Shown here one piece after another: positions 10,324-20,595 of a stretch of 64,000 nt of DNA. The translations under genes were made by a program, and so were the position numbers. Each line of letters begins with the position of its first letter. Position 1 is the stretch's first letter. The notes under the pieces were generated by a model. That model had not been told where the DNA came from. It saw only the letters and a list, made by a program, of their open reading frames with translations, and made no database searches. The stretch comes from Luteimonas colneyensis (GTDB lineage: Bacteria; Pseudomonadota; Gammaproteobacteria; Xanthomonadales; Xanthomonadaceae), in the NCBI RefSeq assembly GCF_014836665.1, contig NZ_JACSQJ010000009.1, positions 1 to 64,000 of the forward strand, written 5' to 3'.

Positions 10324-11348
10324 GTCGCCGCGCCTGGCCGCTCGCCGGCGACGGCCAGGGCCGGACGCACGTGGCGATCGAGCACTCCGGCGAGCGGCGC
10401 GAGCTCCGGGTGCCGCGGCAGCGCTTCGTCGAGATAGGCGAGGAAGCGCGGCGCATCGGCGATGTATTTCGGTTTTCCGTCGCGGTGCTTCAGCCGAGCG
10501 AAGATGCCGAGCACCTTCAGGTGGCGCTGGATGCCGATCAGGCGGGCATCGCGCAGGAAGCGTTCGGGCGCCGCCGGGACCGGCACGCCGGCGTCGCGGG
10601 CACGGGCGTGGTAGCGCAGCAGCCATGCGTCCACGCGTGCGGGCGGCCAGCTCAGGAACGCGTCCTTGAACAGGCTGGTCGCGTCGTAGGCCACCGGCCC
10701 CGCCACGGCGTCCTGGAAATCGAGCACGGCCAGCCCATCGGCCGCCGGCATCAGGTTGCGCGGCATGTAGTCGCGATGCACCAGCACCCGCGGCTGCGCA
10801 AGGGCGGCATCGACGAGCACGCGGTAGGCGAGGTCGAGCGCCTCGAGGTCGCCGCAGTCCAGCGTGGCGCCGAGATGGCGTCCCAGGAACCAGTCGTCGA
10901 ACAGGCGCAGTTCGCGGCCGAGCAGGGCCTCGTCGTAGCGCGGCAGGTCGTCGGGCGCGGGGATGGCCTGGATGCGCAGGAGCTGGTCGATGGCGGCGTC
11001 GAAGTGCGCATCGGCGTTGCCGGCGTCGATCACGTGCAGAAGGGTGTCCACGCCGAGGTCCTCGAGCAGCAGGAAGCCGCGCTCGACGTCGCGCGCGAGC
11101 ACCCGCGGCACCCGCACGCCGCCGCGCTCGAAGAGCTCGTGCATGCGCAGCCAGGGGCGCACGTCCTCCAGCGCCGGTGGCGAATCCATCACCACCAGGC
11201 TGTCGTGGCCCGGGGCGGTGGCGCGCCAGTAGCTGCGGAACCCGGCATCGGCCGAGGCACGCGCAAGCGCCAGCTCCGGCTGCCCGGTGGCGGCGCGGGC
11301 CCAGTCGTCGCGCTCGCCGGCGCGGGGGTCTTCGGTGGCGGTGCTCAT
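10320..11348 (-). CDS. amgK: N-acetylmuramate/N-acetylglucosamine kinase (aminoglycoside phosphotransferase fold)
   Basis: This 342-residue cytoplasmic kinase has the APH-type catalytic loop V-H-R-D-Y-M-P-R-N at 190-198 and the metal-binding L-D-F-Q-D at 209-213. AmgK phosphorylates the anomeric position of MurNAc so that MurU can activate it. I chose the ATG at 11348, just before the charged start STATEDPRAGERDDW. It is divergent from manC with an 81-base gap. Confidence 0.9.
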   Translation of the reverse strand: MSTATEDPRAGERDDWARAATGQPELALARASADAGFRSYWRATAPGHDSLVVMDSPPALEDVRPWLRMHELFERGGVRVPRVLARDVERGFLLLEDLGVDTLLHVIDAGNADAHFDAAIDQLLRIQAIPAPDDLPRYDEALLGRELRLFDDWFLGRHLGATLDCGDLEALDLAYRVLVDAALAQPRVLVHRDYMPRNLMPAADGLAVLDFQDAVAGPVAYDATSLFKDAFLSWPPARVDAWLLRYHARARDAGVPVPAAPERFLRDARLIGIQRHLKVLGIFARLKHRDGKPKYIADAPRFLAYLDEALPRHPELAPLAGVLDRHVRPALAVAGERPGAAT

Positions 11349-11429
11349 GCGGTCTCCGGGCCGGCGGGGCGGCGTCGCGCACAGGGTAAACTGCGGGCTT
11401 CCCGTACAACACCACAGGTCCGCCGCACC

Positions 11430-12857
11430 ATGACCCAGCTGCAACCCGTGCTCCTGTCCGGAGGCTCCGGCACGCGGCTCTGGCCGCTCTCGCGCGAGGC
11501 CTATCCGAAGCAGTTCCTGGCGCTGTCGGGCGACCGCACCATGCTGCAGGACACCTGGCTGCGGGTGGCGCCGCTGGCGACGCTGGCGCCGATCGTGGTC
11601 GCGAACGAAGAGCACCGGTTCCTGGCCGGCGAACAGCTGCGCCAGGCCGGCGTGGACGGCGCGGCGATCGTGCTCGAGCCGGTCGGCCGCAACACGGCGC
11701 CGGCGATCGCCGCGGCCGCGCTGCAGGCCATGGCCGGCGGCGCCGATCCGCTGCTGCTGGTGCTGCCGTCCGACCACGTCGTGCGCGACGCTCCTGCCTT
11801 CCAGGCGGCCGTGCGCGAGGCGATGCCGGCAGCGGAGTCCGGTGCGCTGGTGACCTTCGGCATCGTGCCCGAGGCGGCCGAGACCGGCTTCGGCTACATC
11901 CAGGCGGGGGCGGGCCAGGCGGGGGCGGGCCAGGCGGGCGAAGGCGTGCGCGAGGTGCTGCGCTTCGTCGAGAAGCCCGACGCCGCCACCGCGCAGGCCT
12001 ATGTCGACGACGGCGGCTACTACTGGAACAGCGGCATGTTCCTGTTCCGGGCCTCGCGCTACCTCGAGGAGCTCGGCCTCTTCCGCCCGGACATGCTCGA
12101 TGCGGTGCGCGCTGCGTTCGACGGCGCCGCGCGCGACGGCGACTTCGTGCGCCTGGGCAAGGACGCCTTCGCCGCCGCGCCCTCGGATTCTATCGACTAC
12201 GCGGTGATGGAGAAGACCGACCGCGCGATGGTGCTGCCGGTGGACATCGGCTGGAACGACGTCGGCTCGTGGTCGGCGCTGTGGGCGGTGAGCGAGCAGG
12301 ACGCCGACGGCAACGCGCACAACGGCGAGGTCATCGCCGTCGACAGCCACGGCAGCTACGTCTGGTCGCGGCGCATGGTGGCCCTGGTCGGCGTCGACGA
12401 CCTGGTGGTGGTCGAGACCGACGACGCGGTGCTGGTCGCCGCCAAGGACCGCGTGCAGCAGGTCAAGGACGTGGTCGCGCGGCTGAAGGCCGACGACCGC
12501 AGCCACGCCGTGCTCCACCGCGAGGTGCATCGCCCCTGGGGCAGCTACGACTCGATCGATCAGGACGAGGGATTCCAGGTCAAGCGCATCAAGGTCAAGC
12601 CCGGCGGGCGGCTCTCCCTGCAGTCCCACAGGTGCCGCGCCGAACACTGGATCGTGGTCCGCGGCACCGCGCGCGTCACCCGCGACAACGATGTCTTCGA
12701 ACTGCATGCCAACCAGTCGACCTACATCCCGCTGGGCGCGAAGCACCGGCTGGAAAACCCGGGCAGCGAAGTGCTGGAGCTGATCGAGGTGCAGTCGGGC
12801 GACTACCTGGGCGAGGACGACATCGTCCGCTACGAAGACGTCTACGGGCGCTCGTGA
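11430..12857 (+). CDS. manC: Mannose-1-phosphate guanylyltransferase / mannose-6-phosphate isomerase
   Basis: This 475-residue bifunctional enzyme makes GDP-mannose for exopolysaccharide or LPS. The N-terminal nucleotidyltransferase has [19 protein letters not shown] at about 10-28 and the C-terminal cupin is the type II isomerase domain. A 15-base tandem repeat (11901-11940) adds A-G-A-G-Q repeats at about 158-171. In the isomerase motif residues 398-407 read [10 protein letters not shown], where many family members have a third histidine instead of Cys402. ATG at 11430 was chosen because the nucleotide-binding motif begins there. The stop overlaps the cysD start. Confidence 0.93.
   Translation: MTQLQPVLLSGGSGTRLWPLSREAYPKQFLALSGDRTMLQDTWLRVAPLATLAPIVVANEEHRFLAGEQLRQAGVDGAAIVLEPVGRNTAPAIAAAALQAMAGGADPLLLVLPSDHVVRDAPAFQAAVREAMPAAESGALVTFGIVPEAAETGFGYIQAGAGQAGAGQAGEGVREVLRFVEKPDAATAQAYVDDGGYYWNSGMFLFRASRYLEELGLFRPDMLDAVRAAFDGAARDGDFVRLGKDAFAAAPSDSIDYAVMEKTDRAMVLPVDIGWNDVGSWSALWAVSEQDADGNAHNGEVIAVDSHGSYVWSRRMVALVGVDDLVVVETDDAVLVAAKDRVQQVKDVVARLKADDRSHAVLHREVHRPWGSYDSIDQDEGFQVKRIKVKPGGRLSLQSHRCRAEHWIVVRGTARVTRDNDVFELHANQSTYIPLGAKHRLENPGSEVLELIEVQSGDYLGEDDIVRYEDVYGRS
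11901..11940 (+). repeat. 15-bp in-frame tandem repeat inside manC
   Basis: Two exact 15-base units (11901-11915, 11916-11930) and the first eight bases of a third follow each other in frame. They add Ala/Gly/Gln residues in a surface-loop region, so copy-number change would keep the frame. Confidence 0.85.
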
Positions 12858-13768
12858 GCGACGCGGGCGCGATCGACCGGCAGCTCGACCGCCTCGAGGC
12901 GGAGAGCCTGCACATCCTGCGCGAGGTCGCCGGCCAGTGCCGCCGGCCGGTGATGCTGTATTCGATCGGCAAGGACAGCTCGGTGCTGCTGCACCTGCTG
13001 CTGAAGGCCTTCGCGCCGGCGAAGCCGCCGATCCCGCTGCTGCACGTCGACACCACGTGGAAGTTCCGCGAGATGATCGCCTTCCGCGACCAGCGCGCGG
13101 CGGACACCGGCGTGGACCTGCGCGTGCACATCAATCCCGACGGCGTGCGCGAGGGCATCGGCCCGCAGAGCCACGGCGCCAGCCGCCACACCGAGGTGAT
13201 GAAGACGCTGGCGCTGAAGCAGGCCCTGGCCGCGGGTGCGTACGACGCCGCGATCGGCGGCGCGCGCCGCGACGAGGAGAAGTCGCGCGCCAAGGAGCGC
13301 GTGTTCTCCTTCCGCGACGGCAACCAGCGCTGGGATCCGCGCCGGCAGCGCCCGGAGCTCTGGAACCTGTACAACGCGCGGGTCAATCCCGGCGAGAGCA
13401 CGCGCGTGTTCCCGCTGTCGAACTGGACCGAGCTGGACGTCTGGCGCTACATCCGCCGCGAAGGCATCCCGGTAGTGCCGCTGTATTTCGCCGCCGAGCG
13501 CCCGGTGGTGGAACGCGACGGCACCCTGGTGATGGTCGACGACGACCGCTTCCGGCTGCGCGAGGGCGAGGCGCCCGCGATGCGCCGCGTGCGCTTCCGC
13601 ACCCTCGGCTGCTACCCGCTGACCGGCGCGGTGGAATCCGATGCCGCCGACCTCGACGCGATCATCGCCGAGATGGAAGCCGGGACGCAGTCCGAGCGCG
13701 CCGGCCGCCTGATCGACCACGCCGAGGGCGATTCGATGGAGAAGAAGAAGCGCGAGGGCTACTTCTGA
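12854..13768 (+). CDS. cysD: Sulfate adenylyltransferase subunit 2
   Basis: This 304-residue subunit matches CysD of E. coli (302). It shows the PP-loop-like [25 protein letters not shown], the [16 protein letters not shown] segment and [15 protein letters not shown]. With CysN it forms ATP sulfurylase and makes APS. The GTG start overlaps the manC stop (GTGA at 12854-12857). The stop shares one base with the cysNC ATG, so the three genes are translationally coupled. Confidence 0.96.
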   Translation: MSDAGAIDRQLDRLEAESLHILREVAGQCRRPVMLYSIGKDSSVLLHLLLKAFAPAKPPIPLLHVDTTWKFREMIAFRDQRAADTGVDLRVHINPDGVREGIGPQSHGASRHTEVMKTLALKQALAAGAYDAAIGGARRDEEKSRAKERVFSFRDGNQRWDPRRQRPELWNLYNARVNPGESTRVFPLSNWTELDVWRYIRREGIPVVPLYFAAERPVVERDGTLVMVDDDRFRLREGEAPAMRRVRFRTLGCYPLTGAVESDAADLDAIIAEMEAGTQSERAGRLIDHAEGDSMEKKKREGYF

Positions 13769-15600
13769 TGGCGCGCGATTTCCTGCGCATCGTCGCCTGC
13801 GGCAGCGTCGACGACGGCAAGAGCACCCTGATCGGCCGCCTGCTCGCCGAGGCCGGGCGCGTGCCCGACGACGAGCGCGCCGCGCTCGCGAAGGCCAGCG
13901 CGACCCACGGCACGCGCGGCGGCGACATCGACTACGCGCTGCTGCTCGACGGCCTGGAGGCCGAGCGCGAGCAGGGCATCACCATCGACGTCGCCTGGCG
14001 CCACCTGGACACGCCGCGCCGCCGCTTCCTGATCGCCGACTGCCCCGGGCACGTGCAGTACACGCGCAACATGGCCACCGGCGCCTCGGTCGCCGACCTC
14101 GCGATCGTGCTGGTCGACGCCACCCGCGGGCTGCTGCCGCAGACCTTCCGCCACACCGCCATCGCCTCGATGTTCGGCGTGCGCCACGTGCTGCTGGCGG
14201 TGAACAAGATGGACCGCGTCGGCCACGACCGGGCGGTGTTCGAGGCCATCGCCGATGCCTACCGCGCGCACGCCGGGAAGCTCGGCATCGCCGACGTCGC
14301 GGTGATCCCGCTGGCCGCCGCCACGGGCGCCAACGTCACCACGCCCGCGCGCGACGCCATGCCCTGGTACCCCGGCCCGACGGTGCTGGAACACCTCGAA
14401 TCGGTGGTGGTCACGCCGCGCGGCGCCGGCCTCCCGGCGCGGCTGCCGGTGCAGCTGGTGCTGCGCGACGGCGACGGCGGCCGCTGGCTGGCCGGGACCC
14501 TGGCCTCCGGCACGCTGCGCCCGGGCGATGCCATGCGCATCGAGCCCGACGGCGTGGCCGCGACCGTGGCGGCGCTGCGCCGCTCGGGCGAGTCCGCCGC
14601 GGAAGCCCACGCGGGCGAAGCGGTCTCGGTGCGGCTGGCCGAGGACGTCGACGCCGCGCGCGGCGACGTGCTGGCCGCCGCGTCCGCGCCGCTGGCCGCC
14701 ACCGACCAGTTCGTCGCCGACCTGCTGTGGTTCGACGAGGCCGCGCTGCTGCCCGGTCGCCGCTACCAGCTGCAGGCCGGTACCCGCGTCGTCGGCGCGC
14801 GCGTGGGCGAGATCAAGCACCTGCTGGATCCGGAGACCCTGCAGCCGCTGGCCGCCAAGCGCCTCGAGGCCAACGACATCGGCGAAGTCGCGCTGGCGCT
14901 GGATGCGCCGATTCCCTATGCGCCCCATGCCGAAGAGCCGGCGCTGGGCAGCTTCATCCTGGTCGACATGCTCACGCGCGCCACCGTCGGCGCCGGCATG
15001 GTCCGCCACGGCCTGCGCCGCGCCGACAACCTGCATTGGCAGGCGCTGGACGTCACGCCCGCGGTGCGCGCCGGGCTCAAGGGCCAGCGTCCGCGCTGCG
15101 TCTGGTTCACCGGGTTGTCGGGCGCCGGCAAGTCGACCATCGCCAACCTGGTGGAGCGCGGCCTGGTCGCGCGCGGCTGCCACACCTACCTGCTCGACGG
15201 CGACAACGTGCGCCACGGCCTCAACCGCGACCTCGGCTTCACCGAAGAAGATCGCGTGGAGAACGTGCGCCGCGTCGCCCACGTCGCGCGGCTGATGACC
15301 GATGCCGGCCTGATCGTGCTGGTGAGCTTCATCTCGCCGTTCCGCGCCGAGCGCGCCGCGGCGCGCGCGCTGTTCGACGACGGCGACTTCATCGAAGTGT
15401 TCGTGGACACGCCGCTGGCCGAAGCCGAGCGGCGCGACGTCAAGGGCCTGTACGCCAAGGCCCGCCGTGGCGACCTCCCCAACTTCACCGGCATCGACTC
15501 GCCCTACGAGGTGCCGGAGGCGGCGGAGCTGGTGCTGGACACGATGGCCGAAGGCGCGGACGCGCTGGCCGGGCGCGTCATCGACCTGCTGCTCGCCTGA
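13768..15600 (+). CDS. cysNC: Sulfate adenylyltransferase subunit 1 / adenylylsulfate kinase fusion
   Basis: This 610-residue protein joins CysN, a translation-factor-like GTPase, to CysC. CysN has G1 GSVDDGKST near residue 12, the EQGITID switch, DCPGH for G3 and NKMD for G4. The APS kinase begins near residue 440 with the P-loop GLSGAGKST and [16 protein letters not shown]. The enzyme drives APS formation with GTP hydrolysis and then phosphorylates it to PAPS. The fusion is usual in xanthomonads, where such genes (raxP/raxQ) also feed tyrosine sulfation. No PAPS reductase gene is in the window. Confidence 0.97.
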   Translation: MARDFLRIVACGSVDDGKSTLIGRLLAEAGRVPDDERAALAKASATHGTRGGDIDYALLLDGLEAEREQGITIDVAWRHLDTPRRRFLIADCPGHVQYTRNMATGASVADLAIVLVDATRGLLPQTFRHTAIASMFGVRHVLLAVNKMDRVGHDRAVFEAIADAYRAHAGKLGIADVAVIPLAAATGANVTTPARDAMPWYPGPTVLEHLESVVVTPRGAGLPARLPVQLVLRDGDGGRWLAGTLASGTLRPGDAMRIEPDGVAATVAALRRSGESAAEAHAGEAVSVRLAEDVDAARGDVLAAASAPLAATDQFVADLLWFDEAALLPGRRYQLQAGTRVVGARVGEIKHLLDPETLQPLAAKRLEANDIGEVALALDAPIPYAPHAEEPALGSFILVDMLTRATVGAGMVRHGLRRADNLHWQALDVTPAVRAGLKGQRPRCVWFTGLSGAGKSTIANLVERGLVARGCHTYLLDGDNVRHGLNRDLGFTEEDRVENVRRVAHVARLMTDAGLIVLVSFISPFRAERAAARALFDDGDFIEVFVDTPLAEAERRDVKGLYAKARRGDLPNFTGIDSPYEVPEAAELVLDTMAEGADALAGRVIDLLLA

Positions 15601-15643
15601 GCGCGGCAGGCCGCCTGCGCCCGGACCAGGGCGACGCCATTGA

Positions 15644-15670
15644 AAAGGCCGGGGCATGCCCGGCCTTTCC
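15644..15670 (+). terminator. Hairpin terminator after cysNC
   Basis: A 10-bp perfect stem (15644-15653 with 15659-15668) has a five-base loop. Its arms begin with AAA and end with TTT, so it could stop transcription from both sides. It lies between cysNC and the convergent glsB-like gene. Confidence 0.75.
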
Positions 15671-15688
15671 GTCGCTCCGCCAGCGCCG

Positions 15689-15967
15689 TCAGCGCCTGCG
15701 CCGCCGGCCGTTCACCGTTTCCGCGATGAACAGGATCACGATCGCGCCGATCAGCGACGCGATGAAGCCGACCTTCTCGCCGTCCGCATACCAGCCCAGC
15801 AGGCGCCCGACCCAGCCGGCCAGGAGCGCGCCGACGATGCCGAGGACGACCGTGAGGATGATGCCGATGTCCTGCTTGCCGGGCTTGATCAGGCGCGCCA
15901 GCACGCCGACCACGAAGCCCACCAGGATGATCCAGAGCCAGCTGCTGCCGCCGAACACACCTTCCAT
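15689..15967 (-). CDS. GlsB/YeaQ/YmgE family stress-response membrane protein
   Basis: This 92-residue protein has three hydrophobic helices (about 8-24, 33-56, 65-83) and a basic tail. It carries the family-type sequence F-V-V-G-V-L-A-R-L-I-K-P-G at 18-30. The family (transglycosylase-associated) consists of small inner-membrane proteins induced by envelope or acid stress; the mechanism is unknown. It lies downstream of the M20 peptidase gene on the same strand, with an 81-base gap. Confidence 0.9.
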   Translation of the reverse strand: MEGVFGGSSWLWIILVGFVVGVLARLIKPGKQDIGIILTVVLGIVGALLAGWVGRLLGWYADGEKVGFIASLIGAIVILFIAETVNGRRRRR

Positions 15968-16048
15968 TGCCGCCCCCTTCGAGTCGATGAGGTCGGGAGC
16001 TTAACAGGCCCCGGGGCGGCGCCAGTGGGCGACCGCCCCGTGTCGCGG

Positions 16049-17557
<1,509 letters not shown>

Positions 17558-17758
17558 GGGGGATATCCGGGTTGTGCGGTGGACCCGTGATTCTACGCCG
17601 CCCGCGTCGGCCTTTCCGGACAGCCCGTGGCGCCGGCGACTGGCAGGCCGGCGGGCATTGCGGCGATGCCGCGGCCCCGGGAACGCGTCGGAGACTGGCC
17701 GCGCCGGTGCCAGGAAGGCCCCGGCGGTCAACGGAATCCACAACGCAAGGAGAGCGCC

Positions 17759-18106
17759 ATGAAGCCCCTGAAATCCGTGCTTGCCCCCGTGCTGCTGTCG
17801 CTGCTGATGGCCGGCAGCGCCTTCGCCAGCGAGAAGGTCAACATCAACACCGCCGACGCCGCGACCATCGAGCGGGTCATGGTCAACATCGGCATGTCCA
17901 AGGCCGAGGCCATCGTCGCCTACCGCAAGGCCAACGGCGCCTTCAAGAGCGCCGACGAGCTGGTCAAGGTCAAGGGCGTGGGCCTGAAGACGGTGGAGCG
18001 CAACCGCGACCGGATCGTGGTGGGTGGCGGCGCGGCGGGCAAGCCGGCGGCCGCAGCCCGGCCCGCGGCGAAGTCCGCGGCCACGGGTGCGCCCGGCAAG
18101 TCCTGA
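17759..18106 (+). CDS. ComEA-like helix-hairpin-helix protein, secreted
   Basis: This 115-residue protein has a signal peptide (1-23) followed at once by the ComEA-type helix-hairpin-helix pair: VNINTADAATIERVM and LVKVKGVGLKTVERNRDRI at about 69-86. The tail is rich in Ala, Lys and Pro. Such proteins bind double-stranded DNA in the periplasm during natural transformation. A good AAGGAG ribosome site lies 6-7 bases before the ATG. The neighbouring genes are unrelated to competence. Confidence 0.9.
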   Translation: MKPLKSVLAPVLLSLLMAGSAFASEKVNINTADAATIERVMVNIGMSKAEAIVAYRKANGAFKSADELVKVKGVGLKTVERNRDRIVVGGGAAGKPAAAARPAAKSAATGAPGKS

Positions 18107-18246
18107 CGCCCGGGAATGCATCCGGCGCAGGGACGCGCCGGGAGGGCGGTGGCGCGGCGCGACATCGCGTGCCGTGTCCCCGGCCATGGACGAGGTCCGG
18201 GACGCATGGAGGCGTCCCGCGCCTCGTGCACGGCTACACTTCTCGG

Positions 18247-18879
18247 ATGCGCAGCGACGTCGATTCCGTGCGGCATCTCCCCGCGTGCGGGTACCGGCGC
18301 CTGCGCTGGCGCAACGGCCTCGGCTGGACGCGGGAGATCCATGCGGCCGGGTCAGAGGGTCCGGGCGGGGATGGCTGGGACTGGCGGCTGTCGATCGCCG
18401 AGATCGAGGCCGATGCCGCGTACTCGGCCTTCCCCGGCACCGATCGCGAGCAGGTGCTGCTATCGGGCGATGGCCTGGTGCTGGACTTCGGCCACGGCGA
18501 CCTGCGACCGCTGCTGCCGCCGCACGGCCGCCAGCGCTTCGGCGGCGAGGTCCCGGTCACCGCGCGCCTGCAGTCAGGCCGGGCCGAGGTGTTCAACCTG
18601 ATGTGGCGTCCCGCACGCGCTGCACCGCGGCTGTGGCACCGCCCGCTGGTGGGGTCGATGCTGCTGTTCGCCGAACCCGGGGACTGCTGGGCGGTGCACG
18701 TCATGGCCGGCCAGGCGATGCTGGATGGCGGACGCGCGGCGCCGCTGCTCGAGCGCGGTGACAGCGTCCTGCTCGACGCCTCGCACGCGCGCAGCCGGCA
18801 CATGCTGGAAGGCAGCGGCGAGCTGCTGCTGGTGCAGGTCGCGGCGGGCTCCGGTGCCGGCGCCGGCGTCGCTCAATAG
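18247..18879 (+). CDS. HutD family protein
   Basis: This 210-residue bicupin resembles HutD/Ves proteins, with the start LPACGYRRLRWRNGLGWTREI and the middle segment DWRLSIAEIEADAAYSAFPGTDRE. HutD is linked to histidine degradation in other bacteria, but no hut genes are here, so its role is open. ATG at 18247 is the first good start before the domain. Its stop codon lies inside the 14-base repeat that also holds the stop of the convergent flavoprotein gene. Confidence 0.82.
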   Translation: MRSDVDSVRHLPACGYRRLRWRNGLGWTREIHAAGSEGPGGDGWDWRLSIAEIEADAAYSAFPGTDREQVLLSGDGLVLDFGHGDLRPLLPPHGRQRFGGEVPVTARLQSGRAEVFNLMWRPARAAPRLWHRPLVGSMLLFAEPGDCWAVHVMAGQAMLDGGRAAPLLERGDSVLLDASHARSRHMLEGSGELLLVQVAAGSGAGAGVAQ

Positions 18880-18914
18880 ACGTCGCTCAATAGACGTCGC
18901 TCAGTAGACGTCGC
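18867..18914. repeat. 14-bp tandem repeat, 3.4 copies, at two converging gene ends
   Basis: Units lie at 18867-18880, 18881-18894 and 18895-18908 (one base differs in the last), plus six more bases. Read on the minus strand each unit encodes D-V-Y-stop. Because 14 is not a multiple of three, the three copies place that ending in all three frames. Confidence 0.92.
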
Positions 18915-20595
18915 GGCGGTAGCGGCCGGCGGCCAGCAGGCCGTCGACGCATGTGTCGCCGAGGATTTCGCGCAGCGCGCCATCGACGCCCGAGGCCATG
19001 CCCTGGAGGCTGCCGCAGACCAGGATGGCCGCGCCCGCGTCGACCCAGTCGCGCAGGCGGGAGGCTTCGGCGCGGAGCGCGTCCTGCACGTAGCCGCAGT
19101 GCACCGTCGCGCGGCCGGAAGACAGCGCATCGGCGGGAACGCCGCTGCCCCCGGTACCGCGCGAGAAGGCCAGGTCCAGGCGCTCGAGTCCGCCCTCGCC
19201 GAGCCAGCGCAGGATGTCGTCGCGCTGGTGGAAGTCGCGGTCGCCGTGGCGCTCGCCGAACAGCAGCCAGCTGCGCGCCTGGCGGCTGGCCTGGCGCTCG
19301 GCCAGGTGCGCGCGCAGGCCGGCGATGCCGGTGCCGTTGCCGACCAGCAGCATTGGCGTGGTGGCCGGCGGGCCGTGGAAGCCGGGGTTGGCGCGGATGC
19401 GCAGGTCGACGTCGCCGCCTGGCTGCACGTGGTCGCACAGCCAGCCGCTGCCGACGCCGGGCGTGCCGTCGGGGCGCAGCATGCGCCGCAGCAGCAGGCG
19501 CAGGCTGCCTTCGCCGGGGATGGACGCGATCGAGTACTCGCGCGAGGGCAGGGGCTGCAGCCGGTCGGCCACCGCCTGGGCGTCCAGCCCGCGGAGATCG
19601 TCGGCAGGCGGGAGCTGCGAGCGCGAGAGCTGCGCGCCAAGCGTGCGCGTGGCCTCGCCGACGCGTACCGGCGAGGCGGCGTCGAGGCCCGCCGCGGCCA
19701 GCAGGGCGGCCACCGCGGCGGGTACCTGGCGGGGGCCGACCTCGGCGATGTCACCGGCGCGCCAGGCGCCGGCCGATCCGTCCGGCGGCAGCAGGCGCAG
19801 TTCGAACACCGGTTCGCCCTCGCTGCCCGGATTGAGCTCGCGGCGCTGCGCCAGGGTCCAGGCCTGGTAGGCCACCGGCGTCCAGTCGGGCAGGGCGGGG
19901 GCGCCGGCGGCAACGCCCAGGTGATGCTGCCAGTGGCGCAGCGCCGCCGGATCGCCATTGTCGACTTCGACCAGGTCGAACAGCGGGCTTGCCCCGGACT
20001 GGCGCAGCCACTGGTCGAGCGCGTGCCCGAAGGCGCAGTAGTTGCGGTAGCCACGGTCGCCGAGCGCCAGCACGGCGTAGCGCAGCCCGGGCAGGCGGGC
20101 GTCGTCGCGCATGCAGGCGCCGATGAAGCCGGCGGCGGCGTCGGGCGGATCGCCCTCGCCGGTGGTGCTTGCGATGAACAGCACCTGCCGCACGGCCGCC
20201 AGGGTCTTGGCGTCCAGCGATGCGATGTCGCGGGTGCGCGCCTCCAGGCCGGCGGCCTGCAGCGACGTGGCCGTGCGCTGTGCGATCTCCGCGGCCTGGC
20301 CGGTCTGGCTGGCGTGGACCACGAGCCACTCGCCGGCCGCCGGCAGGCCCGCATCGGCTGCCGCCGTCGCGGCGTCCGCGCGGGCGGCGCCGCGTGCGCG
20401 CAGCACGGTGGCGGCGCTGGCCAGCAGCCAGGCCAGTGCGACCAGGGCGGCGGCGACGCCGCGTCCGCCGGTCGGGTATCCCGGCCACCAGGTCTCTTCG
20501 TGCAGGGGCAGGAAGGCGAGCGCGGCCGCGCCCAGCGCCAGCAGCACGCCGGCCTGCGCCGCGCGTGCGGCGGTGGAGGTGCGCGCGCCGGTCAC
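18901..20595 (-). CDS. Membrane-anchored NADPH flavodoxin/FAD reductase (CysJ-like)
   Basis: This 564-residue protein has two N-terminal transmembrane helices (about 14-31 and 46-66). A flavodoxin domain follows (LVVHASQTGQAAEIAQ at 91-106, IASTTGEGDPPD). Next are an FAD domain with REYSIASIPG, the nucleotide-binding part L-L-V-G-N-G-T-G-I-A-G and the CPR-type LLFGERHGDRDFHQRDD, ending in R-R-D-V-Y like CysJ. It should pass electrons from NADPH via FAD to FMN at the cytoplasmic face. The GTG start overlaps the apbE stop (GTGA). As the last gene of the Fur-controlled operon it is the likely electron source for the PepSY protein. Confidence 0.88.
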   Translation of the reverse strand: MTGARTSTAARAAQAGVLLALGAAALAFLPLHEETWWPGYPTGGRGVAAALVALAWLLASAATVLRARGAARADAATAAADAGLPAAGEWLVVHASQTGQAAEIAQRTATSLQAAGLEARTRDIASLDAKTLAAVRQVLFIASTTGEGDPPDAAAGFIGACMRDDARLPGLRYAVLALGDRGYRNYCAFGHALDQWLRQSGASPLFDLVEVDNGDPAALRHWQHHLGVAAGAPALPDWTPVAYQAWTLAQRRELNPGSEGEPVFELRLLPPDGSAGAWRAGDIAEVGPRQVPAAVAALLAAAGLDAASPVRVGEATRTLGAQLSRSQLPPADDLRGLDAQAVADRLQPLPSREYSIASIPGEGSLRLLLRRMLRPDGTPGVGSGWLCDHVQPGGDVDLRIRANPGFHGPPATTPMLLVGNGTGIAGLRAHLAERQASRQARSWLLFGERHGDRDFHQRDDILRWLGEGGLERLDLAFSRGTGGSGVPADALSSGRATVHCGYVQDALRAEASRLRDWVDAGAAILVCGSLQGMASGVDGALREILGDTCVDGLLAAGRYRRDVY

